Source: an uncultured Roseateles sp. | GTDB lineage: Bacteria > Pseudomonadota > Gammaproteobacteria > Burkholderiales > Burkholderiaceae | Assembly: GCA_946886855.1 (NCBI GenBank) | Contig: CAMPJJ010000016.1 | Coordinates: 8,010 to 72,009 of the forward strand | Length of the DNA stretch: 64,000 bases | Direction of reading: 5' to 3' | Part shown: positions 43,591 to 52,670 of the stretch, piece by piece | How the letters are laid out: each line of letters starts with the position of its first letter | Position numbering within the stretch: position 1 is the first letter of the stretch | Program-made: the position numbers and the translations under genes | The notes under the pieces: model-generated | The model's input: only the letters and a program-made list of their open reading frames with translations | What the model was told of the DNA's origin: nothing | Database searches by the model: none

Positions 43591-44339
43591 GCCTCGACCC
43601 CGGTGCGACCGAGAACTCCTACGACGATCGCGCGCTCGCGCAGATGGAGCGGATCGTCCTGGACCTGCGCGCGATGTACCGCGAGCGCAATGAGGCGCTG
43701 CGCGAGGTGACGCGGGCGCATCACGAGGCGCTGCTGCGCCTGTCCCGCGCCGCGGAGTACCGCGACGACGACACCGGCGTGCACATCGTGCGCATCGGCT
43801 ATCTGTCGGAGGCGCTGGCCCGGATCCTGGGGGAAGGCCCCCACTTCGCCCGGCTGCTGCGCAATGCGGCGCCTATGCACGACGTGGGCAAGATCGGCAT
43901 CCCGGATCAGGTGTTGAAGAAGCCCGGCGCGCTGACGCCGGACGAGCGGCTCGTCATGAACCGGCATCCCGAGATCGGCGCGGAGATCCTGGGCCGGTCG
44001 CGCATCCCGCTGTTCCAACTGGCGGCGGAGGTGGCGCTGTGCCATCACGAGCGCTGGGACGGCACCGGCTATCCGCGCGGCCTGGCCGGCGAGGCCATCC
44101 CCCTGTCGGCCCGCATCGTGTCCGTCACCGATTTCTGCGATGCGTTGACCATGGATCGTTGCTACCGCCCGGCATTCACGACGGATGATGCGCTGGACAT
44201 GCTGGTGGTCCAGCGCGGGCGGGCTTTCGATCCGCGTGTGGTGGATGCCTTCATCGCGCATGCCGACGAGCTCTTCGCCCTGCGCGCGCGCATCGACGAG
44301 GACCCGCCCAGCGACGACGACCTGCTGGGCGCCGCGTGA
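43587..44339 (+). CDS. HD-GYP cyclic-di-GMP phosphodiesterase
   Basis: A 250-residue protein: a short coiled-coil-like N-terminus (about 10-50) and an HD-GYP domain with RDDDTGVHIVRIGYLSEAL, the metal-binding HDVGKIGIPD, and HHERWDGTGYPRGLAGEAIP containing the GYP signature. It should hydrolyse c-di-GMP to GMP or pGpG and so favour motility over biofilm. Co-translated with the single receiver upstream; the kinase and binding protein of the operon probably feed its signal. Confidence 0.9.
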   Translation: MSLDPGATENSYDDRALAQMERIVLDLRAMYRERNEALREVTRAHHEALLRLSRAAEYRDDDTGVHIVRIGYLSEALARILGEGPHFARLLRNAAPMHDVGKIGIPDQVLKKPGALTPDERLVMNRHPEIGAEILGRSRIPLFQLAAEVALCHHERWDGTGYPRGLAGEAIPLSARIVSVTDFCDALTMDRCYRPAFTTDDALDMLVVQRGRAFDPRVVDAFIAHADELFALRARIDEDPPSDDDLLGAA

Positions 44340-44367
44340 GCCTCCCCTGTCCGCCGGAAGGAACGCC

Positions 44368-45285
44368 ATGATCGCCACGACCGCCACGACCGCCTCCACC
44401 GCTTTCACCGCTTTCACCGCTTTCACCGCCATTTCGCCAGCGCCCTCCCGATCCGGCGTCCGAGCGGGCGGCATCGTGGGCGCGCTTGTCGCGGCCGCGG
44501 TGCTGGTGGTCAGCGCGGTGCGCGTGGAGGCCGCGCCGGCCGGGGCCCCCGACCCGGCCGCGGGACCGACGCTGACGAAGATCCGCGACAGCGGCGAGCT
44601 GCGCGTGTGCATCTGGCCCGATTACTACGGCATCACCTACCGCCATCCGCGCAGCGGTCAGTTGACAGGGATCGACATCGACCTGTCGGCCGAGCTGGCC
44701 AAGGACCTCGGCGTGACGCTCCGCCACGTCGAATCCTCCTTCCCGACGCTGGTCGACGACGTGGTCGGCGGACGTTGCGACATCGCCATGTTCGCCGTCG
44801 GCATGACGCCGCAGCGGCGCGAGCGGCTCGCGTTCAGCGCGCCCTATCTGCAGAGCGACATCTACGCGATCGCGACGCGCTCCAGCCGCGTCGTCAAGCG
44901 GTGGGAAGACATCGACCGCCCGGGCGTCGTCGTCGCCGTGCAGGCCGGCACCTTCATGGAGCCGGTCATGCGCGACCGGCTGCGCCAGGCCACGCTGCAG
45001 GTCGTGCGCCCGCCCGCCACGCGTGAGGCCGAACTGGAGGCCGGCCGCGTCGATGTGTTCATGACCGACTATCCCTACAGCCGGCGCCTGCTGGACAACG
45101 CCGACTGGATGCGGCTCGTCGCCCCGCCGTCGCCGTTCCATGTGCTGCCTTACGCCTATGCGGTGCGCCCCGGCGACGCGGCCTGGCTGGCCCGCGTGAA
45201 CGCGTTCGTCGCGGCGATCCGGCGCGACGGCCGGCTCGAGGCGGCCGCGCGTCGGCACGGTCTCGGCGAGATCGTGGTGCGCTGA
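44368..45285 (+). CDS. Periplasmic solute-binding protein (family 3, amino-acid type)
   Basis: A 305-residue protein. After an N-terminal run of Thr-Ala-Phe repeats (9-bp DNA repeat, 44371-44430) comes a hydrophobic export/anchor segment (GGIVGALVAAAVLVVSAVRV). The mature part is a PBPb domain: IRDSGELRVCIWPDYYGITY, GIDIDLSAELAKDLG, RCDIAMFAVGMTPQRRERLA, FMTDYPYSRRLL. No ABC transporter permease is nearby; it lies 2 bases before a histidine kinase, so it more likely presents a ligand to that kinase than feeds transport. GGAAGGA precedes the ATG. Confidence 0.85.
   Translation: MIATTATTASTAFTAFTAFTAISPAPSRSGVRAGGIVGALVAAAVLVVSAVRVEAAPAGAPDPAAGPTLTKIRDSGELRVCIWPDYYGITYRHPRSGQLTGIDIDLSAELAKDLGVTLRHVESSFPTLVDDVVGGRCDIAMFAVGMTPQRRERLAFSAPYLQSDIYAIATRSSRVVKRWEDIDRPGVVVAVQAGTFMEPVMRDRLRQATLQVVRPPATREAELEAGRVDVFMTDYPYSRRLLDNADWMRLVAPPSPFHVLPYAYAVRPGDAAWLARVNAFVAAIRRDGRLEAAARRHGLGEIVVR
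44371..44430. repeat. 9-bp tandem repeat at the start of the binding-protein gene
   Basis: GCCACGACC units change into GCTTTCACC units, about six in all, in frame directly after the start codon. They encode ATTATTASTAFTAFTAFTA ahead of the export segment. Confidence 0.75.
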
Positions 45286-45287
45286 GC

Positions 45288-47774
45288 ATGCCGCTGACGC
45301 TGACGCAGTCGACCCGCCTGGTTCGCTCGACCCGTCTGGCCGGCGCGCTGCTGGGTCTGGCCGCGCTGCTCGGCGTCTCGCTCATCGCCTGGCAGACGCG
45401 CTCGGACGCCATCGCCGCCGCCGCCGACCGGACGCGGCTGCTGGCGCGGGTCCTCGAGGACCACGCCACCCGGACCATCGATTCGGCGGCCCTGGGCCTG
45501 ACCACCGGCGGTGACGTGCTGCGATCCCAGGCCACGCTGGACGTCGACCGGCTGCGGCCGGTGCTGCAGCAGATGGTCGCGGTCCAGACCTCGCTGCGCA
45601 CCGCCGCGGTGCTGGACGGCCAGGGCCGCGTGATCGCGAGCTCCTCCCCGCGCGACGTCGGCCTGCAGGTGGCGCTGCAGGACTGGGGCCCGCTGCCGGC
45701 CGAGGACAAGATCGCGCTCATGCGCCTGCAGTCGGGCCGGGGCCTGGCGGAAGCGTCCCTGCGCCCCCGCGCCGACGGCCTGTCCTTCCTGCCGCTGGTG
45801 CTGACGCTGGCGGTGGGCCAGCGCCCCGTGCACCTCGTCGCCCTGGTCAACCCGGACGCCATCGCCAACTACCAGCAGGCCACGATCGAGGAAGGCGGCC
45901 AGAGCGCCGCGCTGTTCAGCTACGAAGGCCAGCTGCTGGCCGCCACGACCGGCATGCCCATGGTGCCCGGCACCTGGCAACGCGACCATCGCCTGTTCCG
46001 CACCGCCCTGCCCGGCCAGGATCATGGGGACTGGCACGGCCCCGGATTCCGGGCCGGCGCGCAACTGCTGGCGTATCGCGTGTCGCGCACCCGTCCCCTG
46101 GTCGTCGCGGTGGAAGAGTCCGAGCAGTCGGCGCTCGCCCCCTGGCGGGAAAGCCTGGCGTGGGACGCCGGCGCCCTGATCATCCTCGAACTCCTCGTGC
46201 TGGGCGCCACGACGGCCACGCTGCGGGCCTTGCGCGCCCGTGCCCGCGCGCGGCGGGTGCTCGACGAAGCCCACCAGCGGCTGGCCGCCAGCGAGCGGGA
46301 GATGGCCGTCGTGCTGCGCAGCGTGCAGGAACTCATCTTCCGCACCGATGCCGAGGGCCGGTTGAGCTTCGTCAACGCGCGCTGGGCCCTGGTCACCGGC
46401 GACACCTCCGGACAGGCCCTGGGGCGCACCGTCGCCGAACTCGCGGTCGACGCCGACCGGCCTCGCGTGCAGGCGCTGTTCTCGGCGGACGCCCGCGGCG
46501 GCATGCGCACCGTGGAGGCCACCTTCCAGACGGCGCACGGCGAGGCGCGACGCTTTGCGCTCGCGATCGTGCCGCTGCTGTCCGGCGACACGGTGACCGG
46601 CTACGCCGGTTCCGCCGTGGACGTCACCGCCCGCCTGGCCGCGGAATCGCGCCTGCAGCACCAGCTGGACCTGGTCGCCCTGCTGCTGGAACTCAGCCCG
46701 CAGCCGACGTCGCTGGTGGACCGGGACGGCTGCTATGTCACGGTGAACCGGGCCTGGGAGCAGTTCACCGGCCAGGCGCGCGCGGACGTGATCGGCCATC
46801 CGGTCGGACCGCCCATGCCCGAGGCCGACGTCGAGCCGCCGAGCTCGGACTGGGTCCCCTTCGAGACGCTGCGCGGACGCAGCCTGCTGCGCTACGAGAC
46901 GCAGCTGCGCGACCGGGACGGCGATTGCCGCGATGTCGTCGTGTCCAAGGTGGTCGTGCCGGGGGACCGGCGCCAGGTCACCGGCGTGCTGTTCACGCTG
47001 ACCGACGTGTCGGAGTTCCGCCGGGCCGAACGGGCGATCCTGGAGGCCAAGGAAGCCGCCGAAGAAGCGTCCCGGGTGAAGTCGGAGTTCATCGCCAACA
47101 TCAGCCACGAGTTGCGGACGCCGCTGCAGTCCATCATCGGCTACTCCGAGCTGGGCAAGACCCGCGGCGCCGAGACGGCCCCCCGGCTGGCGTCGATGTT
47201 CAGCGACATCCACGCGTCCGGCCAGCGCATGCTCGCCCTGGTCAACGACCTGCTGGACGTCTCCAAGCTCGAGAGCGCGGTCGGCACCTTCGATCTGGAA
47301 CGCTGCGACCTGCGACCGCTGGTCGCGAGCGTGGTGCGGGAACTGGAGCCCTTGCTGGCCGACCGCCGGCTGAGGGTCGAGCTCGGCCAGGCGGCCTCGC
47401 CGCTGGTGGCCCGGGTGGACCCGCTGCGCTTCCAGCAGGTGATCCGCAACGTCCTGGCCAATGCCATCCGGTTCTCGCCGGAGGGCGGCGTCATCGACGT
47501 CCACACGGCCGCGACGGCCGAGGGGGATGCGCAGGTCGCGGTGCTCGACCGCGGTCCCGGCATCCCGCCCACGGAACTGGAGCGCATCTTCGAGGCCTTC
47601 GTCCAGTCCAGCACGACGAAGGACGGCTCGGGGGGCACCGGCCTGGGACTGGCCATCAGCCGCCGCATCATGACCGTGCTGGAAGGCAGCGTGCGCGCGG
47701 AGAACCGCCGCGGCGGCGGCGCCGCCTTCCACATCCTCGTCCCCTTGCGGCGGACGGCGGACGCCCAGGCCTAG
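45288..47774 (+). CDS. PAS-domain sensor histidine kinase
   Basis: An 828-residue membrane kinase. One membrane helix near residues 17-35, a periplasmic sensor region (dCache-like, about 36-285), a second helix near 290-310, two PAS domains (about 340-450 and 465-570), the HisKA segment FIANISHELRTPLQSIIGYS with the phospho-His near residue 605, and an ATPase domain (NVLANAIRFSPEGG, LDRGPGIPP, GTGLGLAISRRI). It has no receiver of its own; the single receiver at 43216 is the obvious partner. The adjacent solute-binding protein suggests ligand-dependent control. Confidence 0.88.
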   Translation: MPLTLTQSTRLVRSTRLAGALLGLAALLGVSLIAWQTRSDAIAAAADRTRLLARVLEDHATRTIDSAALGLTTGGDVLRSQATLDVDRLRPVLQQMVAVQTSLRTAAVLDGQGRVIASSSPRDVGLQVALQDWGPLPAEDKIALMRLQSGRGLAEASLRPRADGLSFLPLVLTLAVGQRPVHLVALVNPDAIANYQQATIEEGGQSAALFSYEGQLLAATTGMPMVPGTWQRDHRLFRTALPGQDHGDWHGPGFRAGAQLLAYRVSRTRPLVVAVEESEQSALAPWRESLAWDAGALIILELLVLGATTATLRALRARARARRVLDEAHQRLAASEREMAVVLRSVQELIFRTDAEGRLSFVNARWALVTGDTSGQALGRTVAELAVDADRPRVQALFSADARGGMRTVEATFQTAHGEARRFALAIVPLLSGDTVTGYAGSAVDVTARLAAESRLQHQLDLVALLLELSPQPTSLVDRDGCYVTVNRAWEQFTGQARADVIGHPVGPPMPEADVEPPSSDWVPFETLRGRSLLRYETQLRDRDGDCRDVVVSKVVVPGDRRQVTGVLFTLTDVSEFRRAERAILEAKEAAEEASRVKSEFIANISHELRTPLQSIIGYSELGKTRGAETAPRLASMFSDIHASGQRMLALVNDLLDVSKLESAVGTFDLERCDLRPLVASVVRELEPLLADRRLRVELGQAASPLVARVDPLRFQQVIRNVLANAIRFSPEGGVIDVHTAATAEGDAQVAVLDRGPGIPPTELERIFEAFVQSSTTKDGSGGTGLGLAISRRIMTVLEGSVRAENRRGGGAAFHILVPLRRTADAQA

Positions 47775-47898
47775 CCGTCGCCCCCTGGCCGTCGCCCTCC
47801 TGCCGTGCGTCAGCGAGGCCCTGACGGATGCCCGGCGGAGCGATGGCGTCCTCGCCGCGGCGGGGTCGGGGCGACTGCGGATAGGACATTCCCGGGTG

Positions 47899-47938
47899 CG
47901 GCACGGCGACGCAAGCCCGCGTCGCAATCGTGCAAGCG
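47899..47938 (+). promoter_or_regulatory. Tandem ArgR-type (AraC family) operator before cyanophycinase 1
   Basis: Two half-sites in direct repeat: CGGCAC-N8-AAGCC (from 47899) and CGTCGC-N8-AAGCG (from 47920), exactly 21 bases apart. Pseudomonas ArgR binds TGTCGC-N8-AA repeats with two-turn spacing. The pair ends 91 bases upstream of the start codon. The same arrangement occurs twice at 56.7-56.8 kb. Confidence 0.7.
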
Positions 47939-48029
47939 AGGCTCTGGCGACGAGGACGGTCGCTGACTACCGTTGCCGCGGGGTGTGAGGCGCGACCCCC
48001 TCGCGTCGCCCCGAGCGAAAGAGCAACTC

Positions 48030-49400
48030 ATGCGACATCTCTCCGGCAAGGCCGATCGGATCGCCTTGGTCCTGGGCATCCTCGCCGTCCTGTCCACGCC
48101 GGCGCAGGCCGGCAAGCTGCTGCTGTCCGGCGGCGCCTACGACGACGCCAACACCGATCTCTTCGTCAACGGCCTGCGCAAGGCCACGGGCCGCGATCCC
48201 GGCTTCACGCCCAACATCAACAGCACCGCCAACTGCGGCACCGACTGGACCACCACGGCCTGTCCCCGCATCGCCGTGATCACCGCAGCCAAGGACAGCT
48301 ACGCGACCGGGCTGGACGCGTTCCAGAACGACATCCCGGCGTCCGGATCCTCGCCGCTCAAGCGCGGCTACTACAACCTGTTCCAGACCCACGGCTTCTC
48401 GCCGAAGTTCATCACCGCGCACGTCGACAACTACGGCGTGCACAGCAGCGCCGCGACGCCGCAGGGGCAGGCCAACATCGCGCTGATCCAGCAGGCGGAC
48501 GCCGTGTGGTTCGCCGGCGGGGACCAGGCCAAGATCATCCGCAGCCTGCTGACCGACACCGGCGCCGACTCGGGCCTGGCCGCCGCCTTGCGCGCCCGGT
48601 GGAGCAACGGCAACGGCAACATCGTCATCGCCGGCGATTCGGCGGGCAACCATGCGCTCAACGCCACCATGCATGCGTCGGGCATCAGCTACGGCTACCT
48701 CTACTTCGGCGCCGACCTGCAGGACAAGCCGGTGACGCAGTGGCAGAGCCTCCTGGACACGCGCGACGGGGCGACCGCCTTGCGGGCGCTGGAGAACGGC
48801 GCCACGATGAAGGCGCTCGGCTTCCTGCCATCGGGCCTCCTGAGCGACACCCACTTCGATGCGCGCTCCGGGCGGCTCGGCCGCCTGGCCGCCGCGCTGC
48901 GCGACCTGAGCGTGCAGCAGGGATTCGGCGTGGACGAGAACACCGGCGTGCTCGTCGACACCGCCGCGCAGACCGCGACGGTCTACGGCGCCAGCTCGCT
49001 GATCGTGATCGACACCGCCGCCGCCAGCGTGCAGGCGGGCACCTACTACAAGGTCAACGGCCTGCGCGTCAGTTTGCTCACCGCCGGCGATCGCTACAAC
49101 TATGCGAGCAAGAGCGTGACCAGCAGCAAGGCGGCCATCGGCAGTCCGTACTACGCGAGCTACTTCGACGCCACCGACGTCTTCGCGGCGCTGCAGACCT
49201 CCAAGTCGCTGACGCGGCTGGTGGACCAGTCGCCGACGACCAACATCGGCACGGCGCCGGTGCCCTCGTACAGCTCGGGACCGAATTACCCGTCGGGATC
49301 CCCGGCGATCAAGCTGCGCTTCACGCGGGACGCCTCGACCAAGGGCTACTACGGCAGCGGCCGCTACACGGTGGACAAGGCCAAGGTCGACATCTACTGA
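48030..49400 (+). CDS. Exported cyanophycinase, family S51 (copy 1)
   Basis: A 456-residue secreted serine peptidase-like enzyme. Signal peptide about residues 1-28 (ending TPAQAGK). The S51 fold shows LLLSGGAYDDANTDLF at the start, ADAVWFAGGDQAKIIRSL in the middle, the nucleophile elbow VIAGDSAGNHA and QGFGVDENTGVLVD. Cyanophycinases release beta-Asp-Arg dipeptides from cyanophycin granules; an exported form serves to use polymer from other cells. The ATG at 48030 fits the signal peptide. It faces the arginine/cyanophycin genes and shares their operator type. Confidence 0.8.
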   Translation: MRHLSGKADRIALVLGILAVLSTPAQAGKLLLSGGAYDDANTDLFVNGLRKATGRDPGFTPNINSTANCGTDWTTTACPRIAVITAAKDSYATGLDAFQNDIPASGSSPLKRGYYNLFQTHGFSPKFITAHVDNYGVHSSAATPQGQANIALIQQADAVWFAGGDQAKIIRSLLTDTGADSGLAAALRARWSNGNGNIVIAGDSAGNHALNATMHASGISYGYLYFGADLQDKPVTQWQSLLDTRDGATALRALENGATMKALGFLPSGLLSDTHFDARSGRLGRLAAALRDLSVQQGFGVDENTGVLVDTAAQTATVYGASSLIVIDTAAASVQAGTYYKVNGLRVSLLTAGDRYNYASKSVTSSKAAIGSPYYASYFDATDVFAALQTSKSLTRLVDQSPTTNIGTAPVPSYSSGPNYPSGSPAIKLRFTRDASTKGYYGSGRYTVDKAKVDIY

Positions 49401-49492
49401 AGCGCCGCCGGTGCGCGCAGAGGCCAGGGACCGGGCCCCTGCGTGCGCAGGCCGCCAGCGCGGATCGACTGCGCAGCTCGCGCCGTCGGGGC

Positions 49493-50272
49493 TCAGCGCT
49501 GCCAGGTCGGTCCGGCGTCGTCGATCTTGACGTGCGCGCCGGGCTGGAAGCCGGCGGCCTGCAGCGCCTCCTGGGCGACGCGCGCGGCGGGTCCGGTCTG
49601 GCCGATGCACGCGCGCGAGGCGTCGTCCATCAGCGAGGCGTACAGCGGCAGCGCCGGCAGCAGGTCCGCGAAGTCCCTCCGCCATTGGGGACCGACGCCG
49701 GGACGGTCGCCCTGCTCGGGCAGGAACCGGGCCCCGAGGCCTTGCCAGAACGGCGACAGCCCCCGGGCATCCCGATGGCCTTGCAGATCCACGGACAGGC
49801 GCTCCGGGCCCTCGTGGCCCTGCACGATGCGCGTGAGCAGGTGCGCGAGCTTGAGCGCGCCCTCCTGCGCCTGCGGGGCCACCGCCAGATCGGTGATCTC
49901 GGCGGCGTCGCACAGGTCGTTGCCCAGCAGCAGGATCTGCTGCGGATTGAACAGGTCCAGTTCCTCGCTCAGATGGACGAGCCTGCCCACGCGGAAGTGG
50001 AACCGCAGCGCCTTGCTGGCCGCCGCCGTGTCAGCGGGCGCGCCGGCCTCCGCGGACAGCGGGGACAGCGGGGAGAGCGGGGACAGCGGGGGGAGCGCGG
50101 GCACCAGACGGGCGCAGGCCTGGACGCGGTCGTCGTGCATCAGCAGGAACAGCGACTGCCCGGCCGTCAGCGACATCGGGACCGGCTCGCCGAGCTGGTT
50201 CACCCACCCCGACATCGTGTCGCGCCATGACGCCGCCAGCACGCCCGGCGCATCGATGCGTTCAATCCTCAT
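49493..50272 (-). CDS. Arginine N-succinyltransferase-like protein, diverged second copy
   Basis: A 259-residue relative of AstA, shorter and less conserved than the gene before it. LRFHFRVGRLVHLSEELDLF, DLCDAAEITDLAV and GLSPFWQGLGARF correspond to AstA-family segments (FYIEP- and SPFW-type regions). In Pseudomonas the AruF and AruG subunits together form the enzyme, so this may be the partner subunit. A Leu-Ser-Pro repeat near residue 65 comes from a 9-bp DNA repeat (50052-50096). AGGAG precedes the ATG; overlaps the upstream gene by 11 bases. Confidence 0.65.
   Translation of the reverse strand: MRIERIDAPGVLAASWRDTMSGWVNQLGEPVPMSLTAGQSLFLLMHDDRVQACARLVPALPPLSPLSPLSPLSAEAGAPADTAAASKALRFHFRVGRLVHLSEELDLFNPQQILLLGNDLCDAAEITDLAVAPQAQEGALKLAHLLTRIVQGHEGPERLSVDLQGHRDARGLSPFWQGLGARFLPEQGDRPGVGPQWRRDFADLLPALPLYASLMDDASRACIGQTGPAARVAQEALQAAGFQPGAHVKIDDAGPTWQR
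50052..50096. repeat. 9-bp tandem repeat in the second astA-like gene
   Basis: CGGGGACAG-like units repeated about five times, in frame, encode Leu-Ser-Pro repeats in a loop of the protein. Confidence 0.65.
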
Positions 50273-51365
50273 GGCGATGCTCCTGCGCGGCGTCGGCGAG
50301 CTGCAGCGGCGCGACGTCGACCCGATCGCCGGCCGCCAGTCCCAGGCGGCGCATCGCGTCCGCGCACGGGCTCGCGTCCGCGCCCCCTCCGTCCAACCGT
50401 CCCAGCGTCGCGCGGAAGGCGTGCCGGTCGCCGGCGGCCATCAGGTACCACTCGCCCGAGGACGGGGCGCCATGCCCTCCCTCCGACGTGCGCCCGTCCA
50501 GCGTCTGCGTGGTCAAGGTCTGCGCGGTCAAGGTCTGCGCGGAACGCACCGTCTGCAGCTGGTCCAGGTGAGCGGCCACCGTCGGTCCCGCGTCGAACAC
50601 GTCGACGTAGGTGTCGGTCTCGAAACCCTCGCGGAACAGGATCTGGAACGGCAGCTCACCCACGGGGTGCAGCTGGCCGATGCTCATCTGCGCCACCGTC
50701 GGCAGCAGCCCGACGTAGACGGGCGTGCGCGGCATGAGGTCGGCGATGAGGGACTTGCTGCGGCCTTCGCTCACGCGCTCCGCCTCGGGATAGCTCATCT
50801 TGAAGAAGCGCTCGCCGACCGCCGACCAGAACGGCGAATGCCCGTGTTCATCGGACACGCCGGGCATCTCCGCGGCGATGCGCGACCCTGCGAAGCGATC
50901 GGCGAAGCGGCGGATGAACAGCAGCCGCGCGCGCGACAGCAGCTCCGGCGCGACCGTGGCCTCGAACTCCGGCTCGATGTAGAACGAGGTGAGCAGCGTC
51001 GATCCGGTGAGGTCATGGCACAGGTGCAGCGTGTGCATGCGCCGCGTCACGCGCAGGCCGCGGGACGCATGGACCATGAACTCGTTGCGGTAGCTGTAGA
51101 AGCGCTCGTGGAAACCGGCGCTGGCGGCGATGCCGCTGCAGCCGATGACGCGCCCCTGGTGCTCCAGCAGGAAGAGGTAGGACTCCTCGCCACTGGCGAC
51201 GTCCTCGGACTGGAAGGACTGCTCGGCGTGCTCGAGGCGACGGCGCAGCTTGACAGGGTCCTGGGGCAGCGAGCCGATGCCGTGGACGCTGGACGCGGCG
51301 ATGCGCTCCAGCGCCGGCAGATCGGCGCACGAGGCCGGACGCAGCAGCAGATCGTGTGGGTTCAA
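50262..51365 (-). CDS. astA: Arginine N-succinyltransferase
   Basis: First enzyme of the arginine succinyltransferase pathway (succinyl-CoA plus arginine). The 367-residue protein has LLLRPASCADLPALERIAA, IGCSGIAASAGFHERFYSYR, TSFYIEPEF, GHSPFWSAVGERFF and YVDVFDAGPTV, all conserved in AstA/AruF/AruG. I choose a TTG start at 51365: it overlaps the regulator's stop in a TTGA, has GAGGAG upstream and begins at the conserved N-terminus. A 15-bp repeat near residue 280 gives TLTAQTLTTQTL. Other ast genes are not in the window. Confidence 0.85.
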   Translation of the reverse strand: MNPHDLLLRPASCADLPALERIAASSVHGIGSLPQDPVKLRRRLEHAEQSFQSEDVASGEESYLFLLEHQGRVIGCSGIAASAGFHERFYSYRNEFMVHASRGLRVTRRMHTLHLCHDLTGSTLLTSFYIEPEFEATVAPELLSRARLLFIRRFADRFAGSRIAAEMPGVSDEHGHSPFWSAVGERFFKMSYPEAERVSEGRSKSLIADLMPRTPVYVGLLPTVAQMSIGQLHPVGELPFQILFREGFETDTYVDVFDAGPTVAAHLDQLQTVRSAQTLTAQTLTTQTLDGRTSEGGHGAPSSGEWYLMAAGDRHAFRATLGRLDGGGADASPCADAMRRLGLAAGDRVDVAPLQLADAAQEHRHED

Positions 51366-52594
51366 GCGCCCTCTCCTCGATCGTGGGGGCAAGAAGGATT
51401 CTCACCGGGTGATGGAACGGGGGCCGTCGGTGGAGGGCTGTCGACGGCCGGCAGGTCGGTGGCCAAGGTGGCCAAGGTGGCCGAGGTGGCCGAGGTGGCC
51501 AAGTCGGACGTGGCGGACGTGGCGGACGTGGCGGACGTGGCGGCCAGCGTGGCGCCCGGCGCGCGTTCGTCGCGCGGCGTGCGACCGAAGCGCGCCTTGT
51601 AGGCGTTCGAGAAATGCGGCCCCGACGAGAAGCCGCAGCTCAGCCCCACCTGCAGGATGGACTGGCCGCTCTGCAGCAGCAGGCGCCGCGCGCGCTGCAG
51701 CCGGAGCTCCAGGTAATGCTTGGAGGGCAGCGTGTCGAGGTGGCGCTTGAAGAGCCGCTCGAGCTGGCGGCGTGACACGCCGCACAGGCGTGCGACGTCT
51801 TCGGTCGGCAACGGTTCGCCCAGGTTGGCCTCCATCAGCGCGAGCGCGTCGCGCAGCTTGGGGCTGGCCGTCTGGCTCAGGCGGCCCGGCTTGGGTTGCG
51901 GCTCCGCCGCGGCCCGGCCGCGCTCCAGTCCGAGCAGTGGCGCGAGGTCCGGCAACAGGTGCTCGCCATGCCGTGCGCCCAGCCAGGCCACCAAGGCATC
52001 CACGAGCGCGGCGCCACTGGTGGCGGTGAGGATCCCGCCCGCCCGTTCCGCTGACGGCCCGGCTGACGCCCCCGCTGACGACCCCGCTGACGGGACGCCC
52101 GCGGCGCTGGCCCAAAGCTGCGTGGTCCACAACACGGCGGGGAACTCGGCCTGCAGCGCGTCGGCGCTGCTCCATGGGCAGGCCGCGCGACGTCCGTCCA
52201 GCAGCCCGGACTGCGCCATCAGGCTGATGGCGCTGCCGCTCGCGCAGAGCGCACAGCCCGTGCCCGCCAGCTCGCGCAAGGCGAGGACGAGGCGCTGGGT
52301 ATCGCCCTCGTCCAGGTCGGCCCCATCGAAGCCGATGTCGACATGCGCGTCCTGCCCCACGACCACGACCAGGCCCCACGGCTGGTGCGTGCGCAGCGGC
52401 TCCGAGCCCGCCCGCAGTCCGGCGCTGCCCGCCACCAGACCGCCCGTCAAGGACAGCACGCGCGGGCCGAGCAGGTACGGCTGGTCCAGCAGATCGGCCG
52501 CGGCCTGCAAGGTCGACAGCGCCGCGCCCAGCGCCAGCGCCGAGAACCCGGGCAGCACCAGGGCGGCGGTCGGCGCGTAGCGGGAGTCACTCAT
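51362..52594 (-). CDS. argR: ArgR, AraC/GlxA-type regulator of arginine catabolism
   Basis: A 410-residue regulator: a GlxA/DJ-1-like N-terminal domain (LVLPGFSALALGAALSTLQA) and an AraC DNA-binding domain near residues 255-350 (GVSRRQLERLFKRHLDTLPS, YLELRLQRARRLLLQS, VGLSCGFSSGPHFSNAYKAR, FGRTPRDER), very like Pseudomonas ArgR. After residue 350 it carries a tail of Thr-Ser-Ala and Leu-Ala-Thr repeats encoded by 9-bp DNA repeats (51461-51548), absent from the family. It lies between the YfcC transporter and astA. Predicted sites for it occur before both cyanophycinases and the TonB receptor. Confidence 0.85.
   Translation of the reverse strand: MSDSRYAPTAALVLPGFSALALGAALSTLQAAADLLDQPYLLGPRVLSLTGGLVAGSAGLRAGSEPLRTHQPWGLVVVVGQDAHVDIGFDGADLDEGDTQRLVLALRELAGTGCALCASGSAISLMAQSGLLDGRRAACPWSSADALQAEFPAVLWTTQLWASAAGVPSAGSSAGASAGPSAERAGGILTATSGAALVDALVAWLGARHGEHLLPDLAPLLGLERGRAAAEPQPKPGRLSQTASPKLRDALALMEANLGEPLPTEDVARLCGVSRRQLERLFKRHLDTLPSKHYLELRLQRARRLLLQSGQSILQVGLSCGFSSGPHFSNAYKARFGRTPRDERAPGATLAATSATSATSATSDLATSATSATLATLATDLPAVDSPPPTAPVPSPGENPSCPHDRGEGA
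51461..51548. repeat. 9-bp tandem repeats in the argR 3' end
   Basis: GGCCAAGGT and GGCCGAGGT units, then GGACGTGGC units, about nine in all, are read as Leu-Ala-Thr and Thr-Ser-Ala repeats in the ArgR tail. The tract also lies in the leader of the coupled astA gene. Confidence 0.75.
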
Positions 52595-52670
52595 GGGCGC
52601 GGGGAGGCATGGCGCCACTGTAGCGTCGGCGCCCCCCCGGCCTTGCGGCGGCTGCGCGGCCGCAGGGACG

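Noticed and set aside
51461..51548. CRISPR-like array
   Set aside because: Units are 9 bases, contiguous and coding, without spacers; this is a slippage repeat.
52595..52670. ArgR-type operator before argR itself
   Set aside because: The only 14-base-spaced AA pair lacks the GTCGC element, so no autoregulatory site can be supported.
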